From the NCBI RefSeq assembly GCF_042677945.1, contig NZ_JBHUDN010000017.1: 64,000 nucleotides of DNA. One strand, 5' to 3'. Positions 1-8,935 of this stretch are shown here, one piece after another. The number at the start of each line of letters is the position of its first letter. The stretch's first letter is position 1. Below the pieces are notes generated by a model. That model had not been told where the DNA came from. It did no database searches and saw only the letters and a list, made by a program, of their open reading frames with translations. A program made the position numbers and the translations under genes. Origin of the DNA: Haloplanus litoreus. Its GTDB lineage: Archaea > Halobacteriota > Halobacteria > Halobacteriales > Haloferacaceae.

Positions 1-1725
1 GTCGACATCGACCTGTTGATGATCGTCGCCGCACTCGGTGCCCTCTCGATCGGCGCACCGTTCGAGGGCGCGATGCTCCTCTTCCTGTTCTCGCTGTCGA
101 ATACGCTCCAACACTACGCCATCGGCCGGTCGCGCCGGGCGATCAAGTCGCTCGTCGAGATGCGACCCGACGAAGCGCAGGTCCTCCGCGACGGCGAGGA
201 AGTCACCGTCCCCATCGACGACGTCGCCGTCGGCGACGTCTTCGTCGTTCGGCCCGGCGATAAAATCCCACTGGACGGCGTCGTCACGTCGGGCGAGGGG
301 ACGGTCGATCAGGCGTCGCTCACCGGCGAATCCGTCCCGGTGCCGAAGGAACCCGGCGACGAGGTGTTCGGCGGGACGATCAACGAGAGCGGGAGCCTCG
401 AAATCGAGGTCACGCGGCAGGCCCACGAGTCGGCGATCAGCCGCCTCATCCACATGGTCGAACGCGCCCAGAGCGAGAAAGCGCCGACCCAGCGGCTCAT
501 CGACCGCCTCGAGCAACCGTACGTCCTCGGCGTGTTCGCACTCACGATTGCGGCGATCGCGATTCCGCTCGCGCTCGGGAGCGCGTTCACCAGTACGTTC
601 TACCGGGCGATGACGCTCATGGTTGCGGCCTCGCCGTGTGCCGTCATCATCTCGACGCCTGCAGCGGTCCTGTCGGCGATCGCCTCCGGCGGCAGACAGG
701 GCGTCCTGTTCAAAGGCGGCGAGCACGTCGAGGCGGCAGCGAACATCGACGCGGTAGCCTTCGACAAGACCGGCACACTCACGCGGGGCGATACGCAGTT
801 GACGGACGTCTTCGTCCGCGAGACGGCAGACAGATCGCTGACCGACGACGAACTGCTCTCGCTCGCGGCCGCAGTGCAGGCCCGCTCGGAGCACCACCTC
901 GCTCGTGCGACCGTGGCGGCGGCGGATGATCGGTCACTCGACGTTCCCGACGCACAGCGGTTTCAGTCCGTCGCGGGGAAAGGAGTCCGCGCCGACGTCG
1001 AAGCCAGCACCGTCCACATCGGGAATCGGAGTTACTTCGGGACCGTCCTCGAAGACGCAGCGATCGAGGGGCTCGAGCCCGGCCTCGACCGGCTCCAGAC
1101 GCTAGCGGCGGAGGGGAAAACGAGCGTCATCGTCGCCCGAGAGGACGGCGACGGGGTCACCGTGTTGGGATGGCTCGCGTTCACCGACACGGTCCGTCCC
1201 GGGGCTGCCGAGATGATCGACGAACTCCGCTCGCTCGGCGTGGCGCACATCGTCATGCTCACCGGCGACAACGAGCGCGTCGCACAGCGGATCGCCGACG
1301 AGGTCGGCATCGACGAGGTGCAGGCGGAACTGCTGCCGGCGGAGAAAGTGGCGACGATCGAAGCCCTGGTCGACCAGCACGAGAACGTGGCGATGGTCGG
1401 CGACGGCGTGAACGATGCCCCGGCGCTGGCGACCGCGACGCTCGGCATCGCGATGGGCGGCGCTGGGACCGACGTCGCGCTCGACACCGCCGACGTGGTA
1501 CTGATGGGCGACGATCTCAGCAAGATCCCCTACGTTCTCGGGCTTGGACGCAAGACCCGCCGGACGCTCACCGTCAATCTCGCCATCGCGTTCGGTGCCA
1601 TCGCGCTCATGGTCGGTACGATCCTGCTACGGGGCATCCCGCTTCCCCTTGCCGTAGTCGGCCACGAAGGATCGACGGTTCTCGTGTCCCTGAACGGCCT
1701 CCGATTGCTCGGATACCGTGGCTAG
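1..1725 (+). CDS. P1B-4 type heavy-metal-transporting ATPase, 5'-truncated by window edge
   Basis: Integral membrane pump that uses ATP to export a divalent metal. The reading frame is open from base 1, so the N-terminus lies outside the window; about 574 residues are visible. Seen in order: the actuator motif TGES near base 325, the membrane metal motif SPC (bases 631-639), the phosphorylation motif DKTGTLT (near 763), the hinge GDGVNDAP (near 1399) and a C-terminal HEGST motif. SPC together with HEG(x)ST is the signature of the P1B-4 subgroup (Co/Zn/Fe efflux) rather than the CPC copper pumps. The exact metal is inferred. No metal regulator is visible next to it. Confidence 0.9.
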   Translation, partial: VDIDLLMIVAALGALSIGAPFEGAMLLFLFSLSNTLQHYAIGRSRRAIKSLVEMRPDEAQVLRDGEEVTVPIDDVAVGDVFVVRPGDKIPLDGVVTSGEGTVDQASLTGESVPVPKEPGDEVFGGTINESGSLEIEVTRQAHESAISRLIHMVERAQSEKAPTQRLIDRLEQPYVLGVFALTIAAIAIPLALGSAFTSTFYRAMTLMVAASPCAVIISTPAAVLSAIASGGRQGVLFKGGEHVEAAANIDAVAFDKTGTLTRGDTQLTDVFVRETADRSLTDDELLSLAAAVQARSEHHLARATVAAADDRSLDVPDAQRFQSVAGKGVRADVEASTVHIGNRSYFGTVLEDAAIEGLEPGLDRLQTLAAEGKTSVIVAREDGDGVTVLGWLAFTDTVRPGAAEMIDELRSLGVAHIVMLTGDNERVAQRIADEVGIDEVQAELLPAEKVATIEALVDQHENVAMVGDGVNDAPALATATLGIAMGGAGTDVALDTADVVLMGDDLSKIPYVLGLGRKTRRTLTVNLAIAFGAIALMVGTILLRGIPLPLAVVGHEGSTVLVSLNGLRLLGYRG

Positions 1726-2044
1726 GCGACGCAGGGCGCAGCGACGTTGCTTCGACGGTGAGCGACGAGTCGTCGCTCAGTCCCTCACGGACGAGCGGTC
1801 GTCCGATCCCGTCTGTGTCACCGGGTACCCGCCCTAGATGGCGCTCGATCTGTGATGGGTGGGTTGGCACCGAACCGGTCGTCGGTGTTGGTCGTCGACT
1901 GCTGCCGCCCCGATCCGATCGTGGCCGTCGTAAGTCCTCGCACACCCGATCGCATGGCGTCCGGCGATCGGATGTGCGAACAGTGCCAAACGCGACGATG
2001 GCTTCGTCGCGGGCGACGTTGGGTTCGGTCGGATCTCCCCCGTG
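1726..2044. other. Intergenic, no supported gene
   Basis: Bases between the ATPase stop and the MATE relic. Several short open frames exist on both strands, but their translations are Arg/Ser-rich shadows without recognisable domains. I see no tRNA, repeat or clear promoter here. It is probably decayed sequence linked to the neighbouring gene fragment. Confidence 0.4.
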
Positions 2045-2242
2045 TCGTGTGCCGCACCGGTACCACGCGTAGTCAATGGGCGCTTCGACGACGTTCGGGA
2101 CGACGAACGACGGCCAGATACCGGGTTCCCCGAGCGGATCGACCGCGACCCACGCGATCGGGAAGCGGATGACACCGAGCATCAACACGGAGATCGCTGC
2201 GGCGGTGAGCGTCTCACCGGCACCACGGAAACCGTCTCGCCC
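2045..2242 (-). pseudogene. MATE-family efflux transporter, internal C-terminal fragment
   Basis: About 66 residues in one minus-strand frame resemble the late transmembrane segments of haloarchaeal MATE (NorM/DinF-type) exporters. There is an RGAGET loop (MATE proteins usually have RGAGDT), a hydrophobic helix ending FPIAW, then the PGIW and NVV elements and a terminal YRCGT. Both flanks in the same frame lose the resemblance and no start codon fits, so this is a relic. Its 5' side runs into the promoter area of the CBS gene, suggesting that rearrangement removed the rest of the transporter. Confidence 0.6.
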
Positions 2243-2330
2243 CTCGGTCGCGGTTCGGACACCGCTGACCACAATGTCAGGGGTGGAACAAGTATATCCG
2301 TCCGGCGCTCCTCCCAGTAGAGAGTCACAC

Positions 2331-3539
2331 ATGGATATCTCAGAGATTCTTTCGAGCAAATTCACGGAGTTCGACGTCGGCACACCGCTTTCGAAGGTCG
2401 CCGGGGCGTTCGAGAATCAGGAACTCGATTCCGTCGTCGTAACGGACGGCGACGAGTATCGTGGTGTCGTGAGCCGCCGACAGCTGGCGTCCTCGTCCAA
2501 CCAGCCGTCTGCGAAGGTCGGCTCACAGGTACAGCACGTCCCCACCGTTAACCGTACCGAGGACGTCCGCGAGGTGGCGCGGCTCATGATCGGGAGCGAC
2601 GCCAAAACCCTCCCCGTACTCGACGACGACCGTGTCGTCGGCGTGGTGACCGGCGATGATGTCCTCGAGGCAGTCCGTCCGTTTCTCGATGCGGTGACCG
2701 TCGACGACGCCTACACGGCGGAGTTGATCAGTGCGACCCCCGAAACCACGATCGGGAAAGCGCTCAATATGCTTCGAGAAGCCGGAATCGCCCATCTCCC
2801 GGTCGTCGACGGGGACGACCTCGTTGGCATGTTGAGCCTGTACGACGTCATCGAGTTCACGACGCGGGGGGGTAGCAAGAGCCAGGGTGGTTCGTCGAGT
2901 GGCTTCGGTGGTCGCGGCGGCGGTGGGCAGAACCGTGGCGGCTTCGGCGCGCGCGAGGGCGACGCCGACCGGATGCTCGATCTGCCGGTCCGGAATCTGA
3001 TGTCCGACGCAGTCGCGACGATCGAGCGGAGCGCGCCGCTCGACGAAGTCGTCGCGGTGATGTTCGAGCGGGAGATCTCCTCGCTCGTCGTCACGGACGA
3101 CGACACCGACGAGCCGGTCGGCATCATCACGAAGACGGACGTCATCGAGGCGCTCACCTGGGAGCGCGACGACCGGAACGCCGTGCAGGTGTTCGGCCTT
3201 GACCTGCTGGAGGGGATGGACTACGACGACGTCTCTGCGCTGATCGAGCGCATGACCTCGAAGTACGGTGAGATGACGGTGATCAAGGCCAGCATCGAAC
3301 TGCAGGAACACAAAGAACAGACCCGGGGCGTGCCGCTGGTGCTGGCACGGATTCGGCTGGTCACCGACCGTGGCTACTTCACTGCCGATGGGGAGGGGTA
3401 CGGTGCCTCCCACGCCCTTCGACTCGCTGCGAATGCGGTCGAACGACAGCTCCTCAAGGGGAAAACCTACGGCCAATCGAAGAAGCCCTCGGACGCCGAC
3501 GAGCGGGCACGACTGTACGGGTGGTGGCTCGGTGGGTGA
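2331..3539 (+). CDS. Multi-CBS-domain protein with an HPF-like C-terminal region
   Basis: A 402-residue soluble protein. The start was placed at the ATG opening MDISEIL; longer in-frame starts run through the MATE relic. Four CBS motifs are visible at roughly residues 5-60, 70-125, 130-185 and 220-280, which would pair into two Bateman modules that usually bind adenine nucleotides. A glycine-rich linker lies around residues 187-215. The last 110 residues (ending near YGWWLGG) look like a separate alpha/beta domain with an S30AE/HPF flavour, possibly ribosome-associated; that part is inference. It stands alone, with no operon partner. Confidence 0.8.
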   Translation: MDISEILSSKFTEFDVGTPLSKVAGAFENQELDSVVVTDGDEYRGVVSRRQLASSSNQPSAKVGSQVQHVPTVNRTEDVREVARLMIGSDAKTLPVLDDDRVVGVVTGDDVLEAVRPFLDAVTVDDAYTAELISATPETTIGKALNMLREAGIAHLPVVDGDDLVGMLSLYDVIEFTTRGGSKSQGGSSSGFGGRGGGGQNRGGFGAREGDADRMLDLPVRNLMSDAVATIERSAPLDEVVAVMFEREISSLVVTDDDTDEPVGIITKTDVIEALTWERDDRNAVQVFGLDLLEGMDYDDVSALIERMTSKYGEMTVIKASIELQEHKEQTRGVPLVLARIRLVTDRGYFTADGEGYGASHALRLAANAVERQLLKGKTYGQSKKPSDADERARLYGWWLGG

Positions 3540-3886
3540 TCGGGCCGGGATCTACCACTGGACGAGTCCCGCCTCCGGTTGGCACGCCCGTTGGTGTGGT
3601 CCTGTCGGAACGAGGACCCCAGTCTGATTCCCCTCGGAAAGACCACCGGTGGTTCACCGGACTGGCGGCGTACTCGAACGTGAACTAGTCGGCCGATCAC
3701 TCCGATCCCGTGTAACCGGATATGAGAGCTGCGGTAGTCGCAGACGGCGGGTACGGTGGTGACGAACCACGCGACAACCCCGAGGACGGCCGTAGGGTCG
3801 TAGCCGGGGGAGTGCTCGTCGCGCGTATCTAGTAGAGACGACAGATCCGGGCTGCCAGTCGCTGTTTCGATGCCCGAGTCTCGTGG
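3540..3886. other. Intergenic, no supported gene
   Basis: About 350 bases between the CBS gene and the RNase J relic. The sequence is GC-rich and the short open frames are low-complexity Arg/Thr/Pro translations. No RNA gene or repeat was recognised. Confidence 0.4.
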
Positions 3887-4201
3887 TTACACCAACTGGA
3901 GAACGTTTCCGTTCGCGGTAACGTGGAGGTCACGGCCCAGCTTGTAGCCCTGCTTTGAAGCGAGGTCGACGTAGCCGGAGAACCCCTGCATATCCTGATG
4001 TGCGGGGATGACGTGCTGGGGTTGGAGTGCATCGAGCATTTCGTAGTGTCCCTCTTGCGAGAGGTGGCCGGAGACGTGGACGTCGTCGTAGATACGCGCC
4101 CCTTGCATCCCGAGTAACTTCTCGGACCGGTAGCGTTGCCCCTCGTTCGTCGGTTCCGGGATCACGCGCGCCGAGAAGACCTCCGACTGAAATTTCACCG
4201 C
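3887..4201 (-). pseudogene. Archaeal RNase J, C-terminal fragment
   Basis: The last 104 residues of a 5'-to-3' exoribonuclease of the beta-CASP family. Visible are the segment FSARVIPEPTNEGQRY, the conserved VHVSGHLSQEGH (metal/RNA-binding SGH motif) and the closing HVIPAHQDMQGF block that typify haloarchaeal RNase J. Full-length proteins are about 450 residues, so the metallo-beta-lactamase core is missing. Upstream in the same frame the translation turns into an Arg/Ser-rich shadow. A short stretch in another frame (PELTGYAPVWAGPLPG) may be a frameshifted continuation. An intact copy would be expected elsewhere in the genome. Confidence 0.75.
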
Positions 4202-4621
4202 GGGTTCATCCCGGGAGTGGCCCCGCCCAGACCGGTGCGTACCCCGTGAGCTCCGGGACGGAGTTCTCCCCCGCCGTGACCTCCTCGGGGCTAGATGTCG
4301 CCGCCCAGATGTGAGCCGACCGACTGGTGATCCCGAGCGTGTTCTTTCTCGTTCTCGCTGGCACTCTCGCCGGTCTCGATGTCTCCGGTGGCTCCGAACC
4401 CTCTCGGCCACCGTCGACCCCTCGGTTGCGATCATCATTGTCGAACGTACAGCCTATCCGAGGCGTAGCTACCCGTACCGCGGGGAGGACGATGCTCTGG
4501 AGTTGGGGACGACGAGGCGTACTGTCGATATCACCTTCGCTAATTGTCGATCTCAAATCCGAGAAAATAATAAGTTATCAGTCTGGACTCTCACCGTGGA
4601 AGTAGTCACCACGGAACAGCC
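4202..4621. other. Intergenic; decayed sequence and promoter of the mqo-like gene
   Basis: No complete gene. The left part may hold further out-of-frame RNase J debris. The right end is AT-rich: the stretch AAATAATAAGTTAT at 4564-4577 is a plausible TATA region for the gene starting at 4622, which would give a leader of about 20-25 bases. Confidence 0.4.
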
Positions 4622-6019
4622 ATGGCAGGTAAATACGATCTGGTCATCGTCGGCGGTGGAATCAGTGGCGCGTCGCTGTTGTACACGACCGCGAAGTTCA
4701 CGGATATCGACTCGATCGCGTTGATCGAGAAGGAGTCGGAGATCGCGGCGATCAACTCCAACCACACGAACAACTCCCAGACGCTACACTTCGGCGACAT
4801 CGAGACCAACTACACCCTCGAGAAGGCGAAGGAAGTGAAAGAGGGAGCGGAACTTCTCGCGGGTTACCTAGAGGCCAACGACCCCGACGGCGAGATGCAC
4901 GCTCGGCGGAGCAAGATGGTTCTCGCGGTCGGTGACGAAGAAGTATCCGAACTCGAACGACGGTACGACGAGGAGGGGTTCGGTGACCTCTTTCCCAAAC
5001 TGCGACCGATCGAACGCGAGGAGATCGCGGAGATCGAACCGAACGTCGTCGAGGGACGCGATCCCGGAGTCGAACTCCTCGCACTCCAGACGCCGGACGG
5101 CTACGTCGTCGACTACGGCCGGACGGCGACATCGTTCGTCGACCGCGCCGTCGGGGAGTCGAACGTCGACGTCTACACCGGCACGGAAGTCACGGACGTG
5201 ACGCCGACACTCGACGGCTACACGATAGAAACGACTGGGGGTCGCTTCGACTGTGAGGCGGCCGTCGTCGCCGCTGGCTCTCACAGCCTCCAGATCGCGA
5301 AAGAACTCGGCTACGGGCGGGACAAGGTGTTGCTCCCCGTCGCCGGGAGCTTCTTCCTCGCCGACGACCTCCTGAACGGGAAGGTGTACACCCTCCAGAT
5401 GAAGAAGCTCCCCTTCGCCGCAGTTCACGGCGATGCGGACGTCCACGATCCGAGCGTCACGCGGTTCGGTCCGACCGCGAAACTCGTGCCGGCGCTCGAA
5501 CGCGGTCGCCTCTCGACGGTGTCGGACTTCCTCGACGTGTTCGGACTGAACGCGGCGGCGGCGCTCAGCTACGCCAACATCCTCTCGGATCGGGTGCTCC
5601 TCCCCTACGTTCTGCGGAACCTCGTGTACGACCTCCCCGAGGTCGGCCCGCGTCAGTTCCTCCCGCACGTCAGGAAGGTCGTGCCGAGCGTCGACCTCGA
5701 GGATCTCGAACGGGCGACCGGCTACGGCGGTGTTCGACCACAGATCGTCGATACGAGCCAGAAGTCCCTCGACATGGGCGAGGCGAAGATCGTCGGCGAC
5801 GACATCATCTTCAACATCACGCCGTCACCGGGCGCCTCAACGTGCCTCAAAAACGCCATGCGCGACACGCGGACGCTACTGGAGTTCCTCGACGGCGACT
5901 ACGTGTTCGACGAGACGGCGTTCCGCGCCGATACCATCGACAACTTCCCTCGCGGTGACACCGCTGACGGCACCGCCGGGGACGACACCGTCGACGGGGT
6001 TCCTGCGATGGACGATTGA
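4622..6019 (+). CDS. mqo: Malate:quinone oxidoreductase-like FAD-dependent oxidoreductase
   Basis: A 465-residue flavoprotein that, by family, oxidises L-malate to oxaloacetate and passes electrons to the membrane quinone pool, bypassing NAD-dependent malate dehydrogenase. The N-terminal dinucleotide-binding motif GGGISG sits at residues 11-16. The following block INSNHTNNSQTLHFGDIETNY is characteristic of Mqo. A late SPGASTCLKNAM segment matches the FAD-binding C-terminal region. The C-terminal tail is rich in Asp, Gly and Thr. It is monocistronic with an AT-rich promoter. Related DAO-family oxidoreductases (for example L-2-hydroxyglutarate oxidase) are an alternative but fit less well. Confidence 0.85.
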   Translation: MAGKYDLVIVGGGISGASLLYTTAKFTDIDSIALIEKESEIAAINSNHTNNSQTLHFGDIETNYTLEKAKEVKEGAELLAGYLEANDPDGEMHARRSKMVLAVGDEEVSELERRYDEEGFGDLFPKLRPIEREEIAEIEPNVVEGRDPGVELLALQTPDGYVVDYGRTATSFVDRAVGESNVDVYTGTEVTDVTPTLDGYTIETTGGRFDCEAAVVAAGSHSLQIAKELGYGRDKVLLPVAGSFFLADDLLNGKVYTLQMKKLPFAAVHGDADVHDPSVTRFGPTAKLVPALERGRLSTVSDFLDVFGLNAAAALSYANILSDRVLLPYVLRNLVYDLPEVGPRQFLPHVRKVVPSVDLEDLERATGYGGVRPQIVDTSQKSLDMGEAKIVGDDIIFNITPSPGASTCLKNAMRDTRTLLEFLDGDYVFDETAFRADTIDNFPRGDTADGTAGDDTVDGVPAMDD

Positions 6020-6104
6020 TCCCTCGTCCCGGTTGGAGGAGGGACACGGTTGATCCTGTCATCTCGAACGCGCCGAATGCACGATCGGGTAACGGAGGGT
6101 ACTA

Positions 6105-6302
6105 TCACTCCGTCCAGCGAAGTTCGTACTCGAGTTCGTACCGCTGCTCTCCCGTGTCCGAGTCCGTCAGTCGCTCGCGTCGCTGGCGTCTCGTTCTTCG
6201 CGATAGTGACACCCCCTGTCCGCTGTTTCGTGCCGACGCTCGTCTACTGCGGTGCCACGCCGTGTTCCGTTGGGTCCTTCGTCCACGCCGGAGGAAGCTC
6301 AT
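6105..6302 (-). CDS. Small hypothetical ORF downstream of the DUF7504 gene
   Basis: A 65-residue frame beginning eight bases beyond the stop of the DUF7504 gene on the same strand. The first two thirds are Arg/Ser-rich and unconvincing. The end (LTDSDTGEQRYELEYELRWTE) reads like real haloarchaeal protein with a predicted beta strand. It may be a small gene or the C-terminal remnant of a larger one. No domain recognised. Confidence 0.25.
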   Translation of the reverse strand: MSFLRRGRRTQRNTAWHRSRRASARNSGQGVSLSRRTRRQRRERLTDSDTGEQRYELEYELRWTE

Positions 6303-6310
6303 TACCGGCC

Positions 6311-7000
6311 TCAGTCACCGGGCTCTCCGCCGGAATCGAACCCACTGTGACGCCTGCTCGTCGGCTGATAGTCGACGGCGAGGCGGGCGGGGGCGGGCTG
6401 GGTAACCCAGAGCACGCCGTCGACCAGATCCGCAATCGCCGTCATCGTCGCTTCATCGTGAGCGGTGTAGTCGATCCCGAGGAGGGCAAGCCCCGTCTCC
6501 GAGCGAAGGCCCGTGATGCGGTCGAGCACTGTACTCAGCTGATCGACGGACGACGCTTCGAGAATCGGTGTGAGAGAGCGGACGACGAGGTGACGCGCCC
6601 CTCCCGTCGGTGGCGTCGTATCGACGAGATTCGAGAGGGCCATCACCAGCCGTTCGAGGTCACTCGCCGAGGGCGTGAAAACGACCGGTATCTCGTCGTA
6701 GAGTGCCGAAACGGACTGCTGTACGGAGACCGTATCGACGATCCCGAGCGACGGTCGCTCCGTCTCTTCGCCAAGACCGTCGTAGACCTCGATGGTCCGA
6801 TCGGCGCTCTCCGTCGTCGTGACGACGAAGGCGATATCCTCCGCCGTCCCCTGGGCGCAGAGGAGACGGAGACCCACGGCGTACTGGGATGGATCTCCGG
6901 CACTGGCGACGAGGACGGTCGATCCGTCACCGAGGGTTTCCGGAAGCGGATCGACCTGCAAGGTCTCTCTGTCGACGGCGCTGTCGGCGTTTTCGCCCAT
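6311..7000 (-). CDS. DUF7504-type haloarchaeal RecA/KaiC-like protein
   Basis: A 229-residue acidic protein resembling haloarchaeal DUF7504 proteins, degenerate relatives of the KaiC/RecA ATPase fold. It opens a first beta strand with STVLVASAGDP, followed by a segment on omission and recovery of target (YAVGLRLLCAQGTAEDIAFVV), and has a later GLALLGIDY strand. No classical Walker A (GxxxxGKT) is present: the loop reads ASAGDPSQYA, so ATP binding is doubtful. It sits three bases behind a small ORF and is probably co-transcribed with it. Function unknown; the family often occurs near sensory or signalling genes. Confidence 0.6.
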   Translation of the reverse strand: MGENADSAVDRETLQVDPLPETLGDGSTVLVASAGDPSQYAVGLRLLCAQGTAEDIAFVVTTTESADRTIEVYDGLGEETERPSLGIVDTVSVQQSVSALYDEIPVVFTPSASDLERLVMALSNLVDTTPPTGGARHLVVRSLTPILEASSVDQLSTVLDRITGLRSETGLALLGIDYTAHDEATMTAIADLVDGVLWVTQPAPARLAVDYQPTSRRHSGFDSGGEPGD

Positions 7001-7003
7001 CAG

Positions 7004-7213
7004 TTAGCTCTCTCCCGGAAGATGAGGACCGTTCGCCGACCCCGTCAGCCGGGACAGTGCCTGTTCGGGGTAGTCTCGGGCTTCACTTGCCGGACCGTAA
7101 GTGATTCGAACCGGTCCCTGACAGTTTGTCGAGGCTGGCAGGTTCCGTACGTGTACCGTCCGTTCGACGAGTTCCGTGCCACAGTCCGTACCGGGGGTGT
7201 CTGTTTCGTTCAT
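7004..7213 (-). CDS. Small hypothetical protein upstream of the DUF7504 gene
   Basis: A 69-residue frame starting at the ATG of MNETDTPG; an upstream in-frame start at 7279 is possible. The core (ELVERTVHVRNLPAST, then VRITYGPASEARDYPE) is plausibly folded beta/alpha protein. It ends three bases before the DUF7504 start, so the two probably form an operon. No family recognised. Confidence 0.4.
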   Translation of the reverse strand: MNETDTPGTDCGTELVERTVHVRNLPASTNCQGPVRITYGPASEARDYPEQALSRLTGSANGPHLPGES

Positions 7214-7398
7214 GGGTGGATTCGTGGGTCGTACCCGGTCCCGTCGGAGAGACCCAGGGCCACCGCAGACGGTCGGCATCCGGCACGGCGCATCTCAGAG
7301 CAGTGCCATCGATGGACGCCCCCGCAGTGGCGGCGAACCGATTGGCGAGCGAAGAAAGGACGGGACGGAACCCTTAGTACGAACAGAATTGCCTCGTC

Positions 7399-7412
7399 TG
7401 TGATAAATAGGT
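7399..7412 (-). promoter_or_regulatory. Putative TATA box for the small ORF-DUF7504 operon
   Basis: On the minus strand this reads CTATTTATCA, a good haloarchaeal TATA-like hexamer in otherwise GC-rich sequence. It lies in the gap between the truncated aCPSF1 stop and the small ORF. If used, the leader would be long (about 160 bases to 7213, or about 100 to the alternative start at 7279). Confidence 0.35.
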
Positions 7413-7488
7413 TTCGCATGATCTGCCCGGCGGAGCGGACAATCGACCGTGTGACGCTCGATCCAGCCGAGATTAAAACACAGGAATC

Positions 7489-8935
7489 TCAATCGAGCCG
7501 GAACGTTTCCATATTCTTCGGCGCGTACGTTCGGACGTCGAATTTCTGGTACAGGCCGGACGAGAGCTGGTCCGTCGACGATTCGTCCCCGTGAACACAG
7601 AGGATTTCCTCCGGCCGGGGGTTCATCGTCCCCACGAAGTTCTCGAGCCCATTCCGATCTGCGTGCCCCGAAAAGCCGCTGACCGATTCCACGTCGAAGC
7701 GCAGCGTCAGTTGTTCGCTACGACTCCCCCGGTCGCTGAACGGAATCTCCCGACGGCCGCTCTGAATTCGCCGTCCGAGCGTCCCCTGTGCCTGATAGCC
7801 GACGAAGACGAGCGTGTTCTTCGGATCTCCCCCGAGCAGTTCCAACCACGACATGATCGGGCCGCCCGTCACCATCCCGGACGTCGAGAGGATGATACAG
7901 GGTTCGCCGCCGGCGATGTCCTCTCGCATTTCTTGGCCGCCGTCGACCTGCTGGAACTGTTCGGCGAGGAACGGATTTTCGTCGCCGTGCAGGATGCGCT
8001 GTCGCAGTCCGTCCCGAAGGAACTCGGGATAGGCCGTGTGAATCGCCGTCGCCTCGCGAATCATGCCGTCGAGATAGATCGGCATCGTGGGAAGCGTCCC
8101 CTCTCGCATCGCTTCCTCGAGGACGAGCATGAGTTCCTGTGATCGACCGACGGCGAACGCCGGAATCACGACGATCCCGTCCTGCTCGTACGTGTCGTTG
8201 ATCAACCGGATGAGCTTGCGCTCGCTGTCTTCCTGATCCGTCTGATAGTCGTTGCGTCGTCCGTACGTCGACTCCATGATGAGCGTCTCGACCCGTGGGA
8301 AGTCGTTCGAGGCGCCGTTGAACAGCCGGGTATCCGTGTAGTGAACGTCGCCGGAGAAGACGACGTTGTGGAAGCCCTCACCGACGTGGAAGTGTGCGAC
8401 GGCGCTTCCGAGGATGTGGCCGGCGTTGTGGAACGTGAGTTTGATGTCCGGCGCGATGTCGGTGACGTTGCCGTAGTCGACCGTGATCGTGTGTTTGAGT
8501 TCCTTGCGAACCATCGCGCTCTCGTACGGTGGGGTTCGGCCCTCCTTGGCTGCAACGTCGAGATAGTCGAGTTGGAGCAGGCCCATCAGATCACGGGTGG
8601 CCTGGGTCGTGTACACGGGCCCATCGTATCCGTACTTGAACAGGAGCGGGAGCAACGCGCTGTGGTCGAGGTGGGCGTGAGTCAGGACGACTGCGTCGAG
8701 GTCCGCAATCGGATTGGCTTCGGGGATCTGGAGATACGGGACCTCACCTTCCGCACCGGGTTTGTCACCGCAGTCGACGAGAACCCGCGTTTCGGGGGTG
8801 CTGAGGATGAAACTCGCGCGGCCGACCTCACGACAGCAGCCGAGTGTCGTGACGCGGACCCACTCGGTGTCGTGCCTCGGTTCGCGGTGGATCTGATCGC
8901 CGACGCGTTCGAGAAACTCCCGGCGCTCGTCGCGC
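7489..8935 (-). pseudogene. aCPSF1/FttA beta-CASP ribonuclease, N-terminally truncated at a CRISPR repeat
   Basis: Family role: endonuclease that cleaves nascent RNA and terminates archaeal transcription. About 480 C-terminal residues are present. The catalytic core is intact: HAHLDH in the metallo-beta-lactamase part, HNAGHILGSA, FSGDVHY, the beta-CASP region with SGMVTGGP, and the closing GFSGHAD and CVHGDESS motifs. The roughly 150-residue N-terminal KH region of normal aCPSF1 is absent. Homology ends at RDERREFLERVG, exactly where the first CRISPR repeat begins. The frame runs on through two repeats to a stop at 9061-9063 without an ATG or GTG; the only candidate is a TTG at 8655, inside the fold. 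A full-length copy presumably exists elsewhere. Confidence 0.85.

Noticed and set aside
6050..7594. 514-codon plus-strand frame
   Set aside because: Runs opposite the DUF7504 gene; composition is shadow-like and no motif appears.
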